NCBI RefSeq assembly: GCF_017813235.1
Contig: NZ_JAGISH010000018.1
Location: 1 to 42,776, forward strand
Direction: 5' to 3'
Source: Sagittula salina
Lineage (GTDB): Bacteria > Pseudomonadota > Alphaproteobacteria > Rhodobacterales > Rhodobacteraceae
Length of the DNA stretch: 42,776 nt
Shown here: one piece after another, positions 1-8,024 of the stretch
How the letters are laid out: the number at the start of each line of letters is the position of its first letter
How positions within the stretch are numbered: position 1 is the first letter of the stretch
Made by a program: the position numbers and the translations under genes
Notes under the pieces: model-generated
Told to the model about the DNA's origin: nothing
Seen by the model: only the letters and a program-made list of their open reading frames with translations
Database searches by the model: none

Positions 1-50
1 CCAATGGTACTGCGTCTCAAGACGTGGGAGAGTAGGTAACTGCCAAACCT
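1..50 (+). rRNA. rrf: 5S ribosomal RNA, 3' end (partial)
   Basis: The first 50 bases match the 3' third of bacterial 5S rRNA. They contain the helix with CAATGGTACTGCGTCTCAAG, the conserved GGGAGAGTAGGT segment and the closing ACTGCCAAACCT. The 5' part lies outside the window. It is the last gene of an rRNA operon read on the + strand. No tRNA follows it; a terminator begins about 40 bases downstream. Recognition is by eye from the conserved loop and helix sequences, which are very characteristic of alphaproteobacterial 5S rRNA. Confidence 0.9.
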
Positions 51-91
51 AGTAAACGCAATCTGTCTCTATACTATACATGGCCCATACA

Positions 92-116
92 AAAAGCCGC
101 CCGTGAGGTGGGTTTT
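92..116 (+). terminator. Intrinsic terminator of the rRNA operon
   Basis: Arms AAAAGCCGCC (92-101) and GGTGGGTTTT (107-116) pair over 10 positions with one mismatch and one wobble around the loop CGTGA. The T-run sits in the 3' arm and continues as GCTTT. Its position just after the 5S rRNA end fits termination of the ribosomal transcript. Confidence 0.7.
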
Positions 117-198
117 GCTTTGCGCCCGACCTTTGCCATCTCGACACAGACGATCACTTCCATATTCTTCCCTTCAGCGACGCCATGGGGAAACAGGC

Positions 199-1131
199 AT
201 GATTTGGAAACCGTCAGGAACATACCCTGATCCGCGAGTGGAAAGTCTGGATCCGCGTTTCTCCTCCCTCGTGCTGTTCAATGCTGCTGTCGAGCAACTG
301 TATCACGGCACGCGCTGGGGTGAGGGTCCGGTCTGGTTCGGTGACCGCAATGCGTTGGTGTGGAGCGATATTCCTAACGACCGCATGCTGCAATTCTTCG
401 AGCCAACCGGCGAGGTGTGCGAGTTCCGACGCGGCGGGTTTACCAATGGCAGCACGCGTGATCGCCAAGGGCGGCTGGTATCCTGTCAGCACGGAACCCG
501 GGCTGTGGTCCGGACCGAGTTCGATGGAACCGTGAGAACGATCGCGGACCGCTGGCAGGGTAAGCGCCTGAATTCGCCCAACGATGTCGTGGCGAAGTCC
601 GATGACAGCATCTGGTTCACGGACCCGGCCTTTGGGATATCAGCGCATTACGAAGGCGGTCTGGCCGAACAAGAGCTTCCGACCAATGTCTACCGGATAG
701 ACGCCGACGGCCGGCTGGGCGTGGCTGTCGAGGGGATCAACCAGCCGAACGGTATATGCTTTTCACCCGATGAACGCCTGCTCTACATCGTGGAATCCGG
801 GGCTGCACCCAAGCGGATCCTCGTTGCCGAAGTCGATCCCGATGGCCAGGTCGGTCCGCCCGGGACATTTGTCGAAGCCGGGCCGCAGGGCAACCCGGAC
901 GGGTTCCGTGTCGATATTCACGGCAATATTTGGGCTGGCTGGGGTACTGGCGACGGGCTTGATGGTGTGCGTGTCTTTGCACCGGATGGAACCGCCATCG
1001 GCCATATCCACCTGCCGGAGCGCTGTGCGAACCTTTGTTTTGGCGGGCGTGACCGGACGCGGCTTTTCATGGCCGCGAGCCAGTCACTTTATGCGCTGTA
1101 CGTAAGGGTGCAGGGTGCACCCTACTTCTGA
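199..1131 (+). CDS. SMP-30/gluconolactonase family protein
   Basis: A 310-residue six-bladed beta-propeller lactonase/hydrolase of the SMP-30/gluconolactonase/LRE family. Family proteins open sugar lactones using one divalent metal held by Glu, Asn and Asp. The likely ligands are visible: Glu in GEGPVW (about residue 40), Asn in LNSPNDVV, and Asp in GNPDGFRVD near the C-terminus. Blade motifs such as ICFSPDERLLYIVES and NIWAGWGTGDG are also typical. The start at 199 is chosen because an upstream in-frame ATG-less extension (from 103) runs through the rRNA terminator, whereas GGGGAAA precedes 199. It converges on the AGE-family gene and overlaps its end by 10 bases. The neighbours (mannonate dehydratase, sugar-acid dehydrogenase) suggest an aldonolactone substrate; the exact sugar is not visible. 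Confidence 0.88.
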   Translation: MIWKPSGTYPDPRVESLDPRFSSLVLFNAAVEQLYHGTRWGEGPVWFGDRNALVWSDIPNDRMLQFFEPTGEVCEFRRGGFTNGSTRDRQGRLVSCQHGTRAVVRTEFDGTVRTIADRWQGKRLNSPNDVVAKSDDSIWFTDPAFGISAHYEGGLAEQELPTNVYRIDADGRLGVAVEGINQPNGICFSPDERLLYIVESGAAPKRILVAEVDPDGQVGPPGTFVEAGPQGNPDGFRVDIHGNIWAGWGTGDGLDGVRVFAPDGTAIGHIHLPERCANLCFGGRDRTRLFMAASQSLYALYVRVQGAPYF

Positions 1132-2315
1132 TCGAGGGCGGCCAGACCTTCGACCGGACGCGACAGACCGTCGATCAGGGGATACAGATCCGCCTGAAGC
1201 GCATGGTAAACGTCAGGCTTTCCGTTGAACTGCCGCGCGGTAGGATGGCCGTCCTCGTCGATCTCCGGGAACCAGCCACCGCGCTCCGCGTCGACGAAAT
1301 GGCTCTTGGCAAAGGTCCAGAGTCTGTCATAGGCCGCCGCATCCGCCGCGCGTGCGTCCAGTTTGATCAGGCTTGCGAAGGCGCCGATGCCTTCTGTCAC
1401 GGGCCACCAGTAGCGATCAGAAATCGCCGGTTTCCCGGCCAGATCAAGGGTATAGACCACGCCGCCATCCGCACGCCAGCCGTCCGCCATCGCCTGTTCG
1501 ATCAGCGCGCGGGCCCTCTGGGGAGCATCGTTTGCCGGACGTCCGCAAAGGTCCCAGTGCTGTAGGCACAACCGCCCGAGCTCGAAGGAATGGCCGGGCG
1601 TGGTGCCGGCCGGGCGGAACATCGGATTGCCGCTGTATTCCGGATCGACCTGCCAACCGGTGCGGTAATGCTCGGGGAGGCGCCAATCGAATGCCCGTGC
1701 GGTGTGATCGGTAAAGAAATCCAGCACACGTCCCGCCCGGTCCAGCCAGAGGCGATTGTCCGTGGCCTCGAAGGCCGCAAGCATCGCCTCTACTCCGTGC
1801 ATGTTCGCATTCATGCCGCGGTAGTCAGAGAACGTTTGCCAGTCGACAGTGAATTCGTCGGCCAACAGCCCGTGCTCTTCCTCCCAGAATCGCGTTTCGA
1901 GTACCTCGGACACATCGGCCAGAAGGCGGTCCGCATCAGGATGCCCGACGAGCTTCGCACTCGATGCCGCGAGCAGCACGAAGACGTGACCGTAGGCCAG
2001 TTTGGAATCGTCGCCGTTCACGGCCCAGACGTAGCCGCCGTTCACGGTGTCGCGGTGGCGGTTCCAGAGGGTTGCCATTCCCGCGTCGATCATTCGGTCT
2101 GCGCCCGGATGCCCGATTGCGCGGCCCAGCACGTAGGAATGCACCATCCGTGTGGTGGTGTGCAGTTCCTGCGGGCCGCGCGGCAAGGGCGTGCCGTCCG
2201 GAGCCAGGACATCGAAACCGCCGTCTGCCCGCAGGCTCGCGTCGAAGAAACGCAACGCGGCGCGGGCGTCGTTCAGCAAAAAGGCGCGGTGGGCGGGATC
2301 GTCCAGGGGGGTCAT
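1122..2315 (-). CDS. AGE-family N-acylglucosamine 2-epimerase / mannose isomerase-like protein
   Basis: 397 residues, the usual length of the AGE (N-acylglucosamine 2-epimerase) (alpha/alpha)6-barrel family, which also contains aldose-ketose isomerases acting on mannose and relatives. Family-like segments include HTTTRMVHSYVLG near residue 52, GGYVWAV near 93, NANMHGVEAMLAAFE near 170 and TTPGHSFELGRL near 240, which supply the conserved active-site histidines. There is no signal peptide, so it is cytoplasmic. The ATG overlaps the stop of uxuA by four bases (ATGA), and GGAGAG lies just upstream, so it is translationally coupled to uxuA. Context suggests that it makes a hexose or sugar-acid precursor for the mannonate route. 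True N-acylglucosamine epimerase activity is less likely because no sialic-acid genes are nearby. Confidence 0.85.
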   Translation of the reverse strand: MTPLDDPAHRAFLLNDARAALRFFDASLRADGGFDVLAPDGTPLPRGPQELHTTTRMVHSYVLGRAIGHPGADRMIDAGMATLWNRHRDTVNGGYVWAVNGDDSKLAYGHVFVLLAASSAKLVGHPDADRLLADVSEVLETRFWEEEHGLLADEFTVDWQTFSDYRGMNANMHGVEAMLAAFEATDNRLWLDRAGRVLDFFTDHTARAFDWRLPEHYRTGWQVDPEYSGNPMFRPAGTTPGHSFELGRLCLQHWDLCGRPANDAPQRARALIEQAMADGWRADGGVVYTLDLAGKPAISDRYWWPVTEGIGAFASLIKLDARAADAAAYDRLWTFAKSHFVDAERGGWFPEIDEDGHPTARQFNGKPDVYHALQADLYPLIDGLSRPVEGLAALDQK

Positions 2316-3538
2316 GCGCGGCTCTCCGACGCACGGAGACGTGGATGCGACAACGCCGCGATCGCGCCGCGCAGTTCCGCCAGCCCCTTCAGACGCCCGA
2401 TGGAGGGGTAGCCCGGTTGCGCGCGGCGTCCCAGATCGTCGAGGATGTCCTGCCCGTGATCCGGCCGGAAGGGGATCGACCAGTCGGCACGCCCCTCGGC
2501 CCGGCGCCGGGCCTCTTCGTCTAGGACGGCAGCCAGCAGGGCGACCATATCGGTGTCGCCGCCAAGGTGCTCTGCCTCGTAGAACGATCCCCGGATAGCG
2601 TCGGTTTCGCGCGTCACATTGCGCAGGTGCAGGAAATGGACCCGGTGTCCAAGCCGCTGCATCATGCCCGCCAGGTCATTGTCCGGCCGCGCGCCGAGTG
2701 ATCCGGAACAGAGCGTGATGCCATTTGCCGGGCTGTCCACGGCGTTCATCATGCGGGCGTATTGCGCTTCTGTCGACATGATGCGGGGCAGGCCCAGAAG
2801 GGGGAAGGGCGGGTCGTCCGGGTGGCAGCAAAGCCGCAGCCCGAGGCTTTCGGCCAGGGGCACGACCTCTTCGAGGAAATCGGCGAAATTGGCGCGCAGG
2901 CGCTCTTCGGTGATGTTGCCGTACTCCGCCAAATGCTGGCGCACATCGTCGAGTGTGAAATGCTCCGCCGCTCCGGGCAGGCCAAAGACCACGTTCCCGG
3001 CCAACTGGCGGCGGGCGCCGTCGTCCAGGGCTGCGAAACGACGTGACGCCTCGGCACGGGTGGCCTCGTCATAGTCGTCGGCGGCGCCGGGACGGGCGAG
3101 GATGTGCAGGTCGAAGGCCGCGAAATCAAAGAGGTCGAAGCGCATGCAGGTGGCGCCATTGGGCCGGCGGTAGGTCAGATCGGTGCGCGTCCAGTCCAGC
3201 ACCGGCATGAAGTTGTAACAGATGACATCGATGTCCGCCTCGGCCAGATGCACCAGCGACTGTTTCCACGCCTCGATATGGGCGCGCCAGTCGCCGCGTT
3301 GCTTCTTGATGTCCTCGGAGACCGGGAGGCTTTCCACAACGTCCCAGTTCAGGCCCGAAGGCTGGCCGTCTGTCATCACGGCGACCTCGGCCTGCCGCTG
3401 GGCGATGGCTTCCGGCGTCCAGACCTGCCCGGTGGACACATGATGAAGCGCGGTCACGATGCCCTCGGCCCCGGCCTGCGCCACGGCATCGATGGATACG
3501 AGGTCCTTTGGCCCGAACCAACGCCACGTCTGTTTCAT
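2312..3538 (-). CDS. uxuA: Mannonate dehydratase
   Basis: 408 residues, normal for UxuA, which dehydrates D-mannonate to 2-dehydro-3-deoxy-D-gluconate in the hexuronate pathway using Fe2+/Mn2+ in a TIM barrel. Characteristic features are the N-terminal MKQTWRWFGPKDLVS, the VCYNFMPVLDWTRTDL segment around residue 108, and CCHPDDPPFPLLGLPR with LCSGSLGAR in the second half, which carry metal ligands. The start at 3538 is preferred over a longer frame starting at 3577 because GGGAGAAC lies just before it and the product then begins at the family N-terminus. It is divergent from the GntR gene across a 106-base gap and is followed by the overlapping AGE-family gene. Confidence 0.95.
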   Translation of the reverse strand: MKQTWRWFGPKDLVSIDAVAQAGAEGIVTALHHVSTGQVWTPEAIAQRQAEVAVMTDGQPSGLNWDVVESLPVSEDIKKQRGDWRAHIEAWKQSLVHLAEADIDVICYNFMPVLDWTRTDLTYRRPNGATCMRFDLFDFAAFDLHILARPGAADDYDEATRAEASRRFAALDDGARRQLAGNVVFGLPGAAEHFTLDDVRQHLAEYGNITEERLRANFADFLEEVVPLAESLGLRLCCHPDDPPFPLLGLPRIMSTEAQYARMMNAVDSPANGITLCSGSLGARPDNDLAGMMQRLGHRVHFLHLRNVTRETDAIRGSFYEAEHLGGDTDMVALLAAVLDEEARRRAEGRADWSIPFRPDHGQDILDDLGRRAQPGYPSIGRLKGLAELRGAIAALSHPRLRASESRA

Positions 3539-3602
3539 TTCGGTTCTCCCGTTCGTTTCTACAGCGTGTAGCATCACGATGGGGGTGGAGGGAAGCGTTT
3601 GA

Positions 3603-3618
3603 TATGGTAGTATGGTAG
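3603..3618. promoter_or_regulatory. Tandem octamer in uxuA/gntR divergent promoter region
   Basis: The octamer TATGGTAG is repeated perfectly head-to-tail (3603-3610, 3611-3618) in the short region between uxuA and the GntR regulator. A small inverted repeat, CTACA-GCG-TGTAG, lies about 35 bases to the left. GntR/FCD regulators usually bind short palindromes, so the direct repeat is not a textbook site. It is the only patterned sequence in the divergent promoter and is an inferred candidate operator. Confidence 0.35.
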
Positions 3619-3644
3619 TAATTGGGCAAGGGAGTCAGGGACAC

Positions 3645-4400
3645 ATGCAGCCAAAAGAGCACATCGACGTGCTGGATCCCGCCTTGCCGATCACGCCCCA
3701 GGTGACGCGGCACCTGCGGGAGCGGATCATCCGCAACGACCTGAAGGCGGGCAACCGGATTTCGGAGACGGAGATCGCGCGCGCCTACGAGGTCAGTCGA
3801 CAGCCGGTCCGAGAGGCCTTTATCAAGCTGGCCGAGCAGGGCTTGCTGGCGGTGCTGCCCCAGCGGGGCACGGTGGTGACGCGGATCAACTGGACCGACG
3901 TGCTGGATGCGCGTTTTCTGAGAGAGGCGATAGAGGCGGATTTCGTCACCATTCTCGCCGCCCGGTCGGAGCCGGCGCTGATCATAGATCTGCGCGAGCA
4001 GATCGCAGCGCAGCGGGCCGTCGATCCGCAGGATTACCAGCGGTTCAATGCCTTGGACGAGACCTTCCACCGCACGCTGGCAGAGGCCGCCGGGAAGGCC
4101 GGGGCGTGGCGGTTGCTCGAAGGGTTGAAGGCGCAGATGGACCGGGTGCGGTTCCTCGCGCTGGCGCAGTTCCCCATGAACCGCCTGATCGACCAGCATG
4201 AGGCGGTGGTCGAAGGCATCGCGGGTGGCGACCACGACACTGCCGTGCGCGCCATTCGCCTGCATTTGCGCGAAATCCTCTCTGACCTCCCGGCCATTCA
4301 GGCCGCCAATCCGGACGCCTTTGCGCTGCCCGAAGGCGGCATACCCGATCCCCTCAACGTGCCCCTGCCGGGCACCCCTTCCGAAGGACCCAAGACATGA
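3645..4400 (+). CDS. GntR-family (FadR/FCD subfamily) transcriptional regulator
   Basis: 251 residues with the two-domain plan of FCD regulators. The N-terminal winged helix (about 20-85) includes VTRHLRERIIRNDLKAGNRISETEIA and the recognition helix YEVSRQPVREAFIKL. The C-terminal all-helical FCD ligand domain carries the metal-binding residues Asp in FNALDETFH, His in that helix, and later His in DQHEAVVEGI and LHLREI. Start 3645 follows GGGAGTCAGGG. The first gene of a rightward pair, it overlaps the sugar-acid dehydrogenase by four bases and is divergent from uxuA. It probably controls both sides in response to a sugar acid, as UxuR/ExuR-type regulators do. The ligand is inferred. Confidence 0.88.
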   Translation: MQPKEHIDVLDPALPITPQVTRHLRERIIRNDLKAGNRISETEIARAYEVSRQPVREAFIKLAEQGLLAVLPQRGTVVTRINWTDVLDARFLREAIEADFVTILAARSEPALIIDLREQIAAQRAVDPQDYQRFNALDETFHRTLAEAAGKAGAWRLLEGLKAQMDRVRFLALAQFPMNRLIDQHEAVVEGIAGGDHDTAVRAIRLHLREILSDLPAIQAANPDAFALPEGGIPDPLNVPLPGTPSEGPKT

Positions 4401-5437
4401 ACACCCGCGTCTGCCGCCTCCACGCTCCGGGCGATATCCGTATCGAGACGGACGCCCTGAACGACCCTGGCCCGGGCGAGGCGCTGGTCGCCATCGGTGC
4501 CGCAGGTATCTGCGGCAGCGATCTGCATTACTATCACGACGGCGGCTTTGGCCCGATTCGCGTGCGTCAGCCGATCATCCTCGGGCACGAGGCCGCAGGC
4601 ACCGTCATCGCGGTGGGCGAGGGCGTGACGCTTTCCCCTGGCACCCGCGTTGCGGTGAACCCGTCAGAGCCCTGCGGCACCTGCAAGTTCTGCGCCGAAG
4701 GGCTGCCGGTGCATTGCCTGAACATGAAGTTCCGCGGTTCGGCCATGTACATGCCGCACATTCACGGCCTGTTCCGGGACCGTATCGTAGTGAACGCAGC
4801 GCAATGTGTGCCGGTCTCGGACAGGACGGCCATCGCCGCCGCCGCCTGTGCCGAACCGCTGGCCGTCTGCCTGCACGCCCGCGCCCTGGCGGGCGATCTG
4901 AAGGGCAAGCGCGTGCTGGTCACGGGCGCGGGCCCGATCGGCGCGCTGTGCACCGCCGCAGCGGCAGAGGCGGGCGCGGCGGAGATCGTCGTCACCGATC
5001 TGCAGGATTTCACGCTCGATATCGCGCGCCGCATGGGCGCCACACGTACGATCAACGTGGCCAAGGATGCCGCCGCGCTTGACGCTTACGGGGCGGAGAA
5101 GGGCCATTTCGACGTCGCCTTCGAATGTTCCGCCGCTGCCCCCGCGATTCAGTCCGCGATTACCGCGCTGCGTCCGCAGGGCAAGCTGGTCCAGGTCGGC
5201 GTCGGGGGCGCGACCCCGGTGCCGCTGAACCTTGTCGTTTCGAAGGAAATCGCCTGGCAGGGCACCCACCGGTTCGCCGGGGAGTTCGAAGAGGCCGTAC
5301 GTGCCCTTGATGAGGGTCGCATCGACGTTGCTCCGATCATCACCGATACCTTCCCGCTGGAGGACGCCAAGCGTGCCTTTGACACCGCCGGGAACCGCAG
5401 CGCGGCCGTGAAGGTTCACCTCAGCTTTGCCGATTAA
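4397..5437 (+). CDS. Zinc-dependent sugar-acid 5-dehydrogenase (L-idonate / L-gulonate 5-dehydrogenase type)
   Basis: 346 residues of the medium-chain zinc alcohol dehydrogenase superfamily, closest in look to L-idonate 5-dehydrogenase. The catalytic zinc ligands are Cys in AGICGSDLHYY (about residue 38) and the His-Glu of ILGHEAAG (about 62). A structural zinc site follows in PCGTCKFCAEGLPVHC. The NAD(P) fold shows VTGAGPIGALC near 175. It shares ATGA with the upstream GntR gene, so the two are co-translated, and its 3' end overlaps glpR by four bases in convergent orientation. With uxuA nearby, an L-gulonate 5-dehydrogenase role (making fructuronate) is as plausible as L-idonate oxidation. 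No uxuB-type reductase is seen in the window. Confidence 0.85.
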   Translation: MNTRVCRLHAPGDIRIETDALNDPGPGEALVAIGAAGICGSDLHYYHDGGFGPIRVRQPIILGHEAAGTVIAVGEGVTLSPGTRVAVNPSEPCGTCKFCAEGLPVHCLNMKFRGSAMYMPHIHGLFRDRIVVNAAQCVPVSDRTAIAAAACAEPLAVCLHARALAGDLKGKRVLVTGAGPIGALCTAAAAEAGAAEIVVTDLQDFTLDIARRMGATRTINVAKDAAALDAYGAEKGHFDVAFECSAAAPAIQSAITALRPQGKLVQVGVGGATPVPLNLVVSKEIAWQGTHRFAGEFEEAVRALDEGRIDVAPIITDTFPLEDAKRAFDTAGNRSAAVKVHLSFAD

Positions 5438-6195
5438 CAGGCTTCCACGATCTCGGTCCCCCAGCCCCGGCAGGTCTCTGACAGGTCGTCGGGCAGGGGG
5501 CGGTCCGTGCAAAAGGTATCGACTTCCGCCAGAGAGGCGATCTTCGCCGGCGCGGAGCGGCTGAATTTGGTGTGGTCCGCCACGAGGATCGTATTGCGGG
5601 ATTGCCGCAGGATGGCCTGGCTGACGCTGATTTCCTGAATGTCGTAGTCCAGCATGTCGCCGTCCCGGTCCAGCGCGGAACAGCCGATCACCGCAACGTC
5701 GAACTTGAACTTGCGGATCGTCTCGGCGGCGAGGTTGCCCACCAGCCCGCCGTCGGAGCGTCGCAATTGCCCCCCGGTCACGATGATTTCGCAGGCCGGG
5801 TTGGCGACGAGGATATTCGCCACGTTCATGTTGTTCGTCACAACCATGAGGTTCGTGTGTCCAAGCAGCTGTCGGGCCACCGCCTCTGTGCTGGTGCCGA
5901 TGTTGAGAAACAGGGAAATGTCGTTGGGAATGCGCGCGGCGCAGGCGCGCGCGATGGCTTCCTTGCCGGTGGGGTTGATGGTGCGCCGTTCCTCGTAGCC
6001 GATGTTCGTCGTGCCCGAGGGGAGCACCGCGCCGCCGTGCACCCGTTCCAGCCGCCCGGTTTCCGAAAGGTCCGACAGGTCGCGACGAATCGTCTGGAGC
6101 GTCACGCCGAAATGCTCGGCCAGCCCTTCCACTGTCACGCGTCCGTCGCGGCGGGCGATTTCGAGGATCTCGGGGTGGCGGAAGGTCTGTGACAT
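5434..6195 (-). CDS. glpR: DeoR-family glycerol-3-phosphate regulon repressor
   Basis: 253 residues with a DeoR-type N-terminal helix-turn-helix (EILEIARRDGRVTVEGLAEHF, then TLQTIRRDLSDL at about residues 8-50). The C-terminal DeoRC sugar-phosphate-binding domain shows GTSTEAVA and VADHTKFSR. In the family, GlpR represses glp genes and is released by glycerol-3-phosphate. Start 6195 is preferred: it begins with the conserved MSQTFRHPEILEIA, while a longer frame to 6252 adds an atypical extension. It is divergent from glpD, whose leader carries matching palindromic sites, so it very likely controls the adjacent operon. Its end overlaps the dehydrogenase gene by four bases. Confidence 0.92.
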   Translation of the reverse strand: MSQTFRHPEILEIARRDGRVTVEGLAEHFGVTLQTIRRDLSDLSETGRLERVHGGAVLPSGTTNIGYEERRTINPTGKEAIARACAARIPNDISLFLNIGTSTEAVARQLLGHTNLMVVTNNMNVANILVANPACEIIVTGGQLRRSDGGLVGNLAAETIRKFKFDVAVIGCSALDRDGDMLDYDIQEISVSQAILRQSRNTILVADHTKFSRSAPAKIASLAEVDTFCTDRPLPDDLSETCRGWGTEIVEAC

Positions 6196-6307
6196 GCAAG
6201 GTCCGGTCTGAAGTTGGCGATCAGCATAGGCCGAGGCCGCGCAGGCGATCAACGCGGAAAGGAGTCACGGCACAAAAACGCAAGCGGACCCGCGCCACTG
6301 GGTGAGC

Positions 6308-6373
6308 AATGTTCGGATTTATCCAAAAAGCGAACATAAACGAAAATCAAATGTTGCGAAACTGCGCGACATT
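6308..6373. promoter_or_regulatory. GlpR-like operator cluster in the glpD leader
   Basis: Two palindromes lie end to end. ATGTTCG (6309-6315) pairs with CGAACAT (6331-6337). AATGTTGCG (6350-6358) pairs with CGCGACATT (6365-6373) at eight of nine positions. On the opposite strand, 6331-6346 reads TTTTCGTTTATGTTCG, the TTTCG/TGTTCG spacing typical of DeoR-family operators. The E. coli GlpR site also uses ATGTTCG/CGAACAT half sites with a shorter spacer. The position between divergent glpR and glpD supports an operator. Which half sites are actually occupied cannot be told from sequence. Confidence 0.65.
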
Positions 6374-6421
6374 TGTCACAAATCCGCATCGAAGGGCGCG
6401 CGCATCTGGGGAGGGGAGACG

Positions 6422-8011
6422 TTGGCGGAACGCAACAGCGAAACGGTCGACCTGTTCGTGATTGGCGGCGGCATCAATGGCTGCGGCATCGCGCGCGATG
6501 CGGCCGGTCGTGGGTTGTCGGTAATGCTGGCCGAAATGAACGACCTCGCCTCCGCCACATCCTCCTCCTCGACAAAGCTGTTCCATGGCGGGCTGCGCTA
6601 CCTGGAATATTTCGAATTCCGCCTTGTCCGCGAAGCGCTGATCGAACGCGAGACCCTGCTGCGCGCAATGCCGCACATCAGTTGGCCTATGCGCTTTGTT
6701 CTGCCCTACCACCGGGACATGCGCTTTGAATCGAACACGCCGACGTCGAACCTGCTGTCGCTGTTCATGCCTTGGATGAAGGGCCGCCGTCCCGCCTGGC
6801 TGATCCGGCTGGGGCTTTTCATGTACGACCACCTTGGCGGGCGAAAGATCCTGCCTGGCACCTCGTCGGTCGATCTGAAGGAGTCTCCCGAAGGCGCCCC
6901 GTTGCAGGACCGTTTCGAGAAGGCCTACGAGTATTCCGACTGTTGGGTCGAGGATTCGCGGCTCGTGGTCCTGAACGCCCGTGACGCGGAGGCGCGCGGG
7001 GCGACGATCCTCACCCGGACAAAGGTTATGTCCGCCGCCCGTGAGGGCGCTGTCTGGCGGATCGAGACCGAGGATACGGAGACTGGCGCCACCACGGTAC
7101 ACCACGCCCGGATGCTGGTGAACGCGGGCGGACCCTGGGTCGGGGACATCATCCAGACGAAGGTGCGGATCAATTCGCGTGAGGGCGTACGGCTGGTGCG
7201 CGGCTCTCATATCGTGACGCGCAAGCTGTATGACCACGACAAGTGCTACTTCTTTCAGGGCACCGATGGCCGCATCATCTTTTCTATCCCCTACGAGGGC
7301 GAGTTCACCCTGATCGGGACCACCGACAAGGAACACGCCGACCCCGAGCAGAAGCCCGAATGCACACCCGAGGAACGCGACTACCTGCTGAATTTCGCCA
7401 ACCAGTATTTCCGTCAGCAGCTGACGGCGGAGGACGTGGTCTGGACCTATTCCGGGGTGCGGCCGCTTTATGACGACGGCGCATCCAGCGCGACGGCGGC
7501 AACGCGGGACTACACGCTGAAGGTGGATGCGCAGGGCGCGCCGCTGCTCAACATCTTTGGCGGCAAGATCACCACCTACCGGCGGCTTGCCGAAAGCGCG
7601 CTGGAAAAGATCGCGGAGCATCTCCCGGTGAGCAAGGGTGCATGGACGGCAGGCGTGCCGCTGCCCGGTGGCGATTTCCCGGTGGACGGTTTCGACGCGC
7701 TGGTCGCTGGGGTGGCGCGTGACTTCCCCTTCCTCGAAGCGGCCCACGCGCGACGGCTGGTCCGCGCCTACGGCATGGAGGCGCGCAACGTATTGGGGAG
7801 CGCGGCGGCATTCGCCGACCTCGGGCGGGATTTCGGTGCTACGCTGACCGAGTCGGAAGTGGTCTGGCTGATGGACCGGGAATATGCACGCAGCGCGCAG
7901 GACGTGGTCTGGCGGCGCAACAAGCTGGGGCTGCGTCTGACCGAAGGTCAGATCGCGGTCCTTGACGACTGGATGGCAGAGCGGCGCCGTAACGTCGCCG
8001 CTGCGGAATGA
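6422..8011 (+). CDS. glpD: Aerobic glycerol-3-phosphate dehydrogenase
   Basis: 529 residues from the chosen start, close to the usual 500-530 for GlpD, the FAD enzyme that oxidises sn-glycerol-3-phosphate to dihydroxyacetone phosphate at the inner membrane and feeds electrons to ubiquinone. The N-terminal dinucleotide motif VIGGGINGCGIARDAAG is followed by SSSSTKLFHGGLRYLE, the GlpD signature. The C-terminal DAO_C region contains NIFGGKITTYRRLAE. The start is a TTG at 6422 preceded by GAGGGGAG. A longer GTG frame from 6302 would translate straight through the GlpR-like palindromes, so it is rejected. First gene of the glp operon; the stop is 13 bases before glpS. Confidence 0.93.
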   Translation: MAERNSETVDLFVIGGGINGCGIARDAAGRGLSVMLAEMNDLASATSSSSTKLFHGGLRYLEYFEFRLVREALIERETLLRAMPHISWPMRFVLPYHRDMRFESNTPTSNLLSLFMPWMKGRRPAWLIRLGLFMYDHLGGRKILPGTSSVDLKESPEGAPLQDRFEKAYEYSDCWVEDSRLVVLNARDAEARGATILTRTKVMSAAREGAVWRIETEDTETGATTVHHARMLVNAGGPWVGDIIQTKVRINSREGVRLVRGSHIVTRKLYDHDKCYFFQGTDGRIIFSIPYEGEFTLIGTTDKEHADPEQKPECTPEERDYLLNFANQYFRQQLTAEDVVWTYSGVRPLYDDGASSATAATRDYTLKVDAQGAPLLNIFGGKITTYRRLAESALEKIAEHLPVSKGAWTAGVPLPGGDFPVDGFDALVAGVARDFPFLEAAHARRLVRAYGMEARNVLGSAAAFADLGRDFGATLTESEVVWLMDREYARSAQDVVWRRNKLGLRLTEGQIAVLDDWMAERRRNVAAAE

Positions 8012-8024
8012 AGGGGGACAGCCG

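Noticed and set aside
51..198. tRNA gene after the 5S rRNA
   Set aside because: No cloverleaf, no GTTCGA-type T-loop and no CCA end; a terminator follows within about 40 bases.
1590..2411. Long open frames opposite real genes (for example 1590-2411 plus, 8451-10154 minus, 12260-14722 minus)
   Set aside because: They are antisense shadows of well-recognised genes in high-G+C DNA, with no family motifs.
6302..6421. N-terminal extension of GlpD from a GTG codon
   Set aside because: It runs through two palindromic GlpR-like sites and adds a sequence not expected for GlpD; the TTG at 6422 has a good ribosome binding site.
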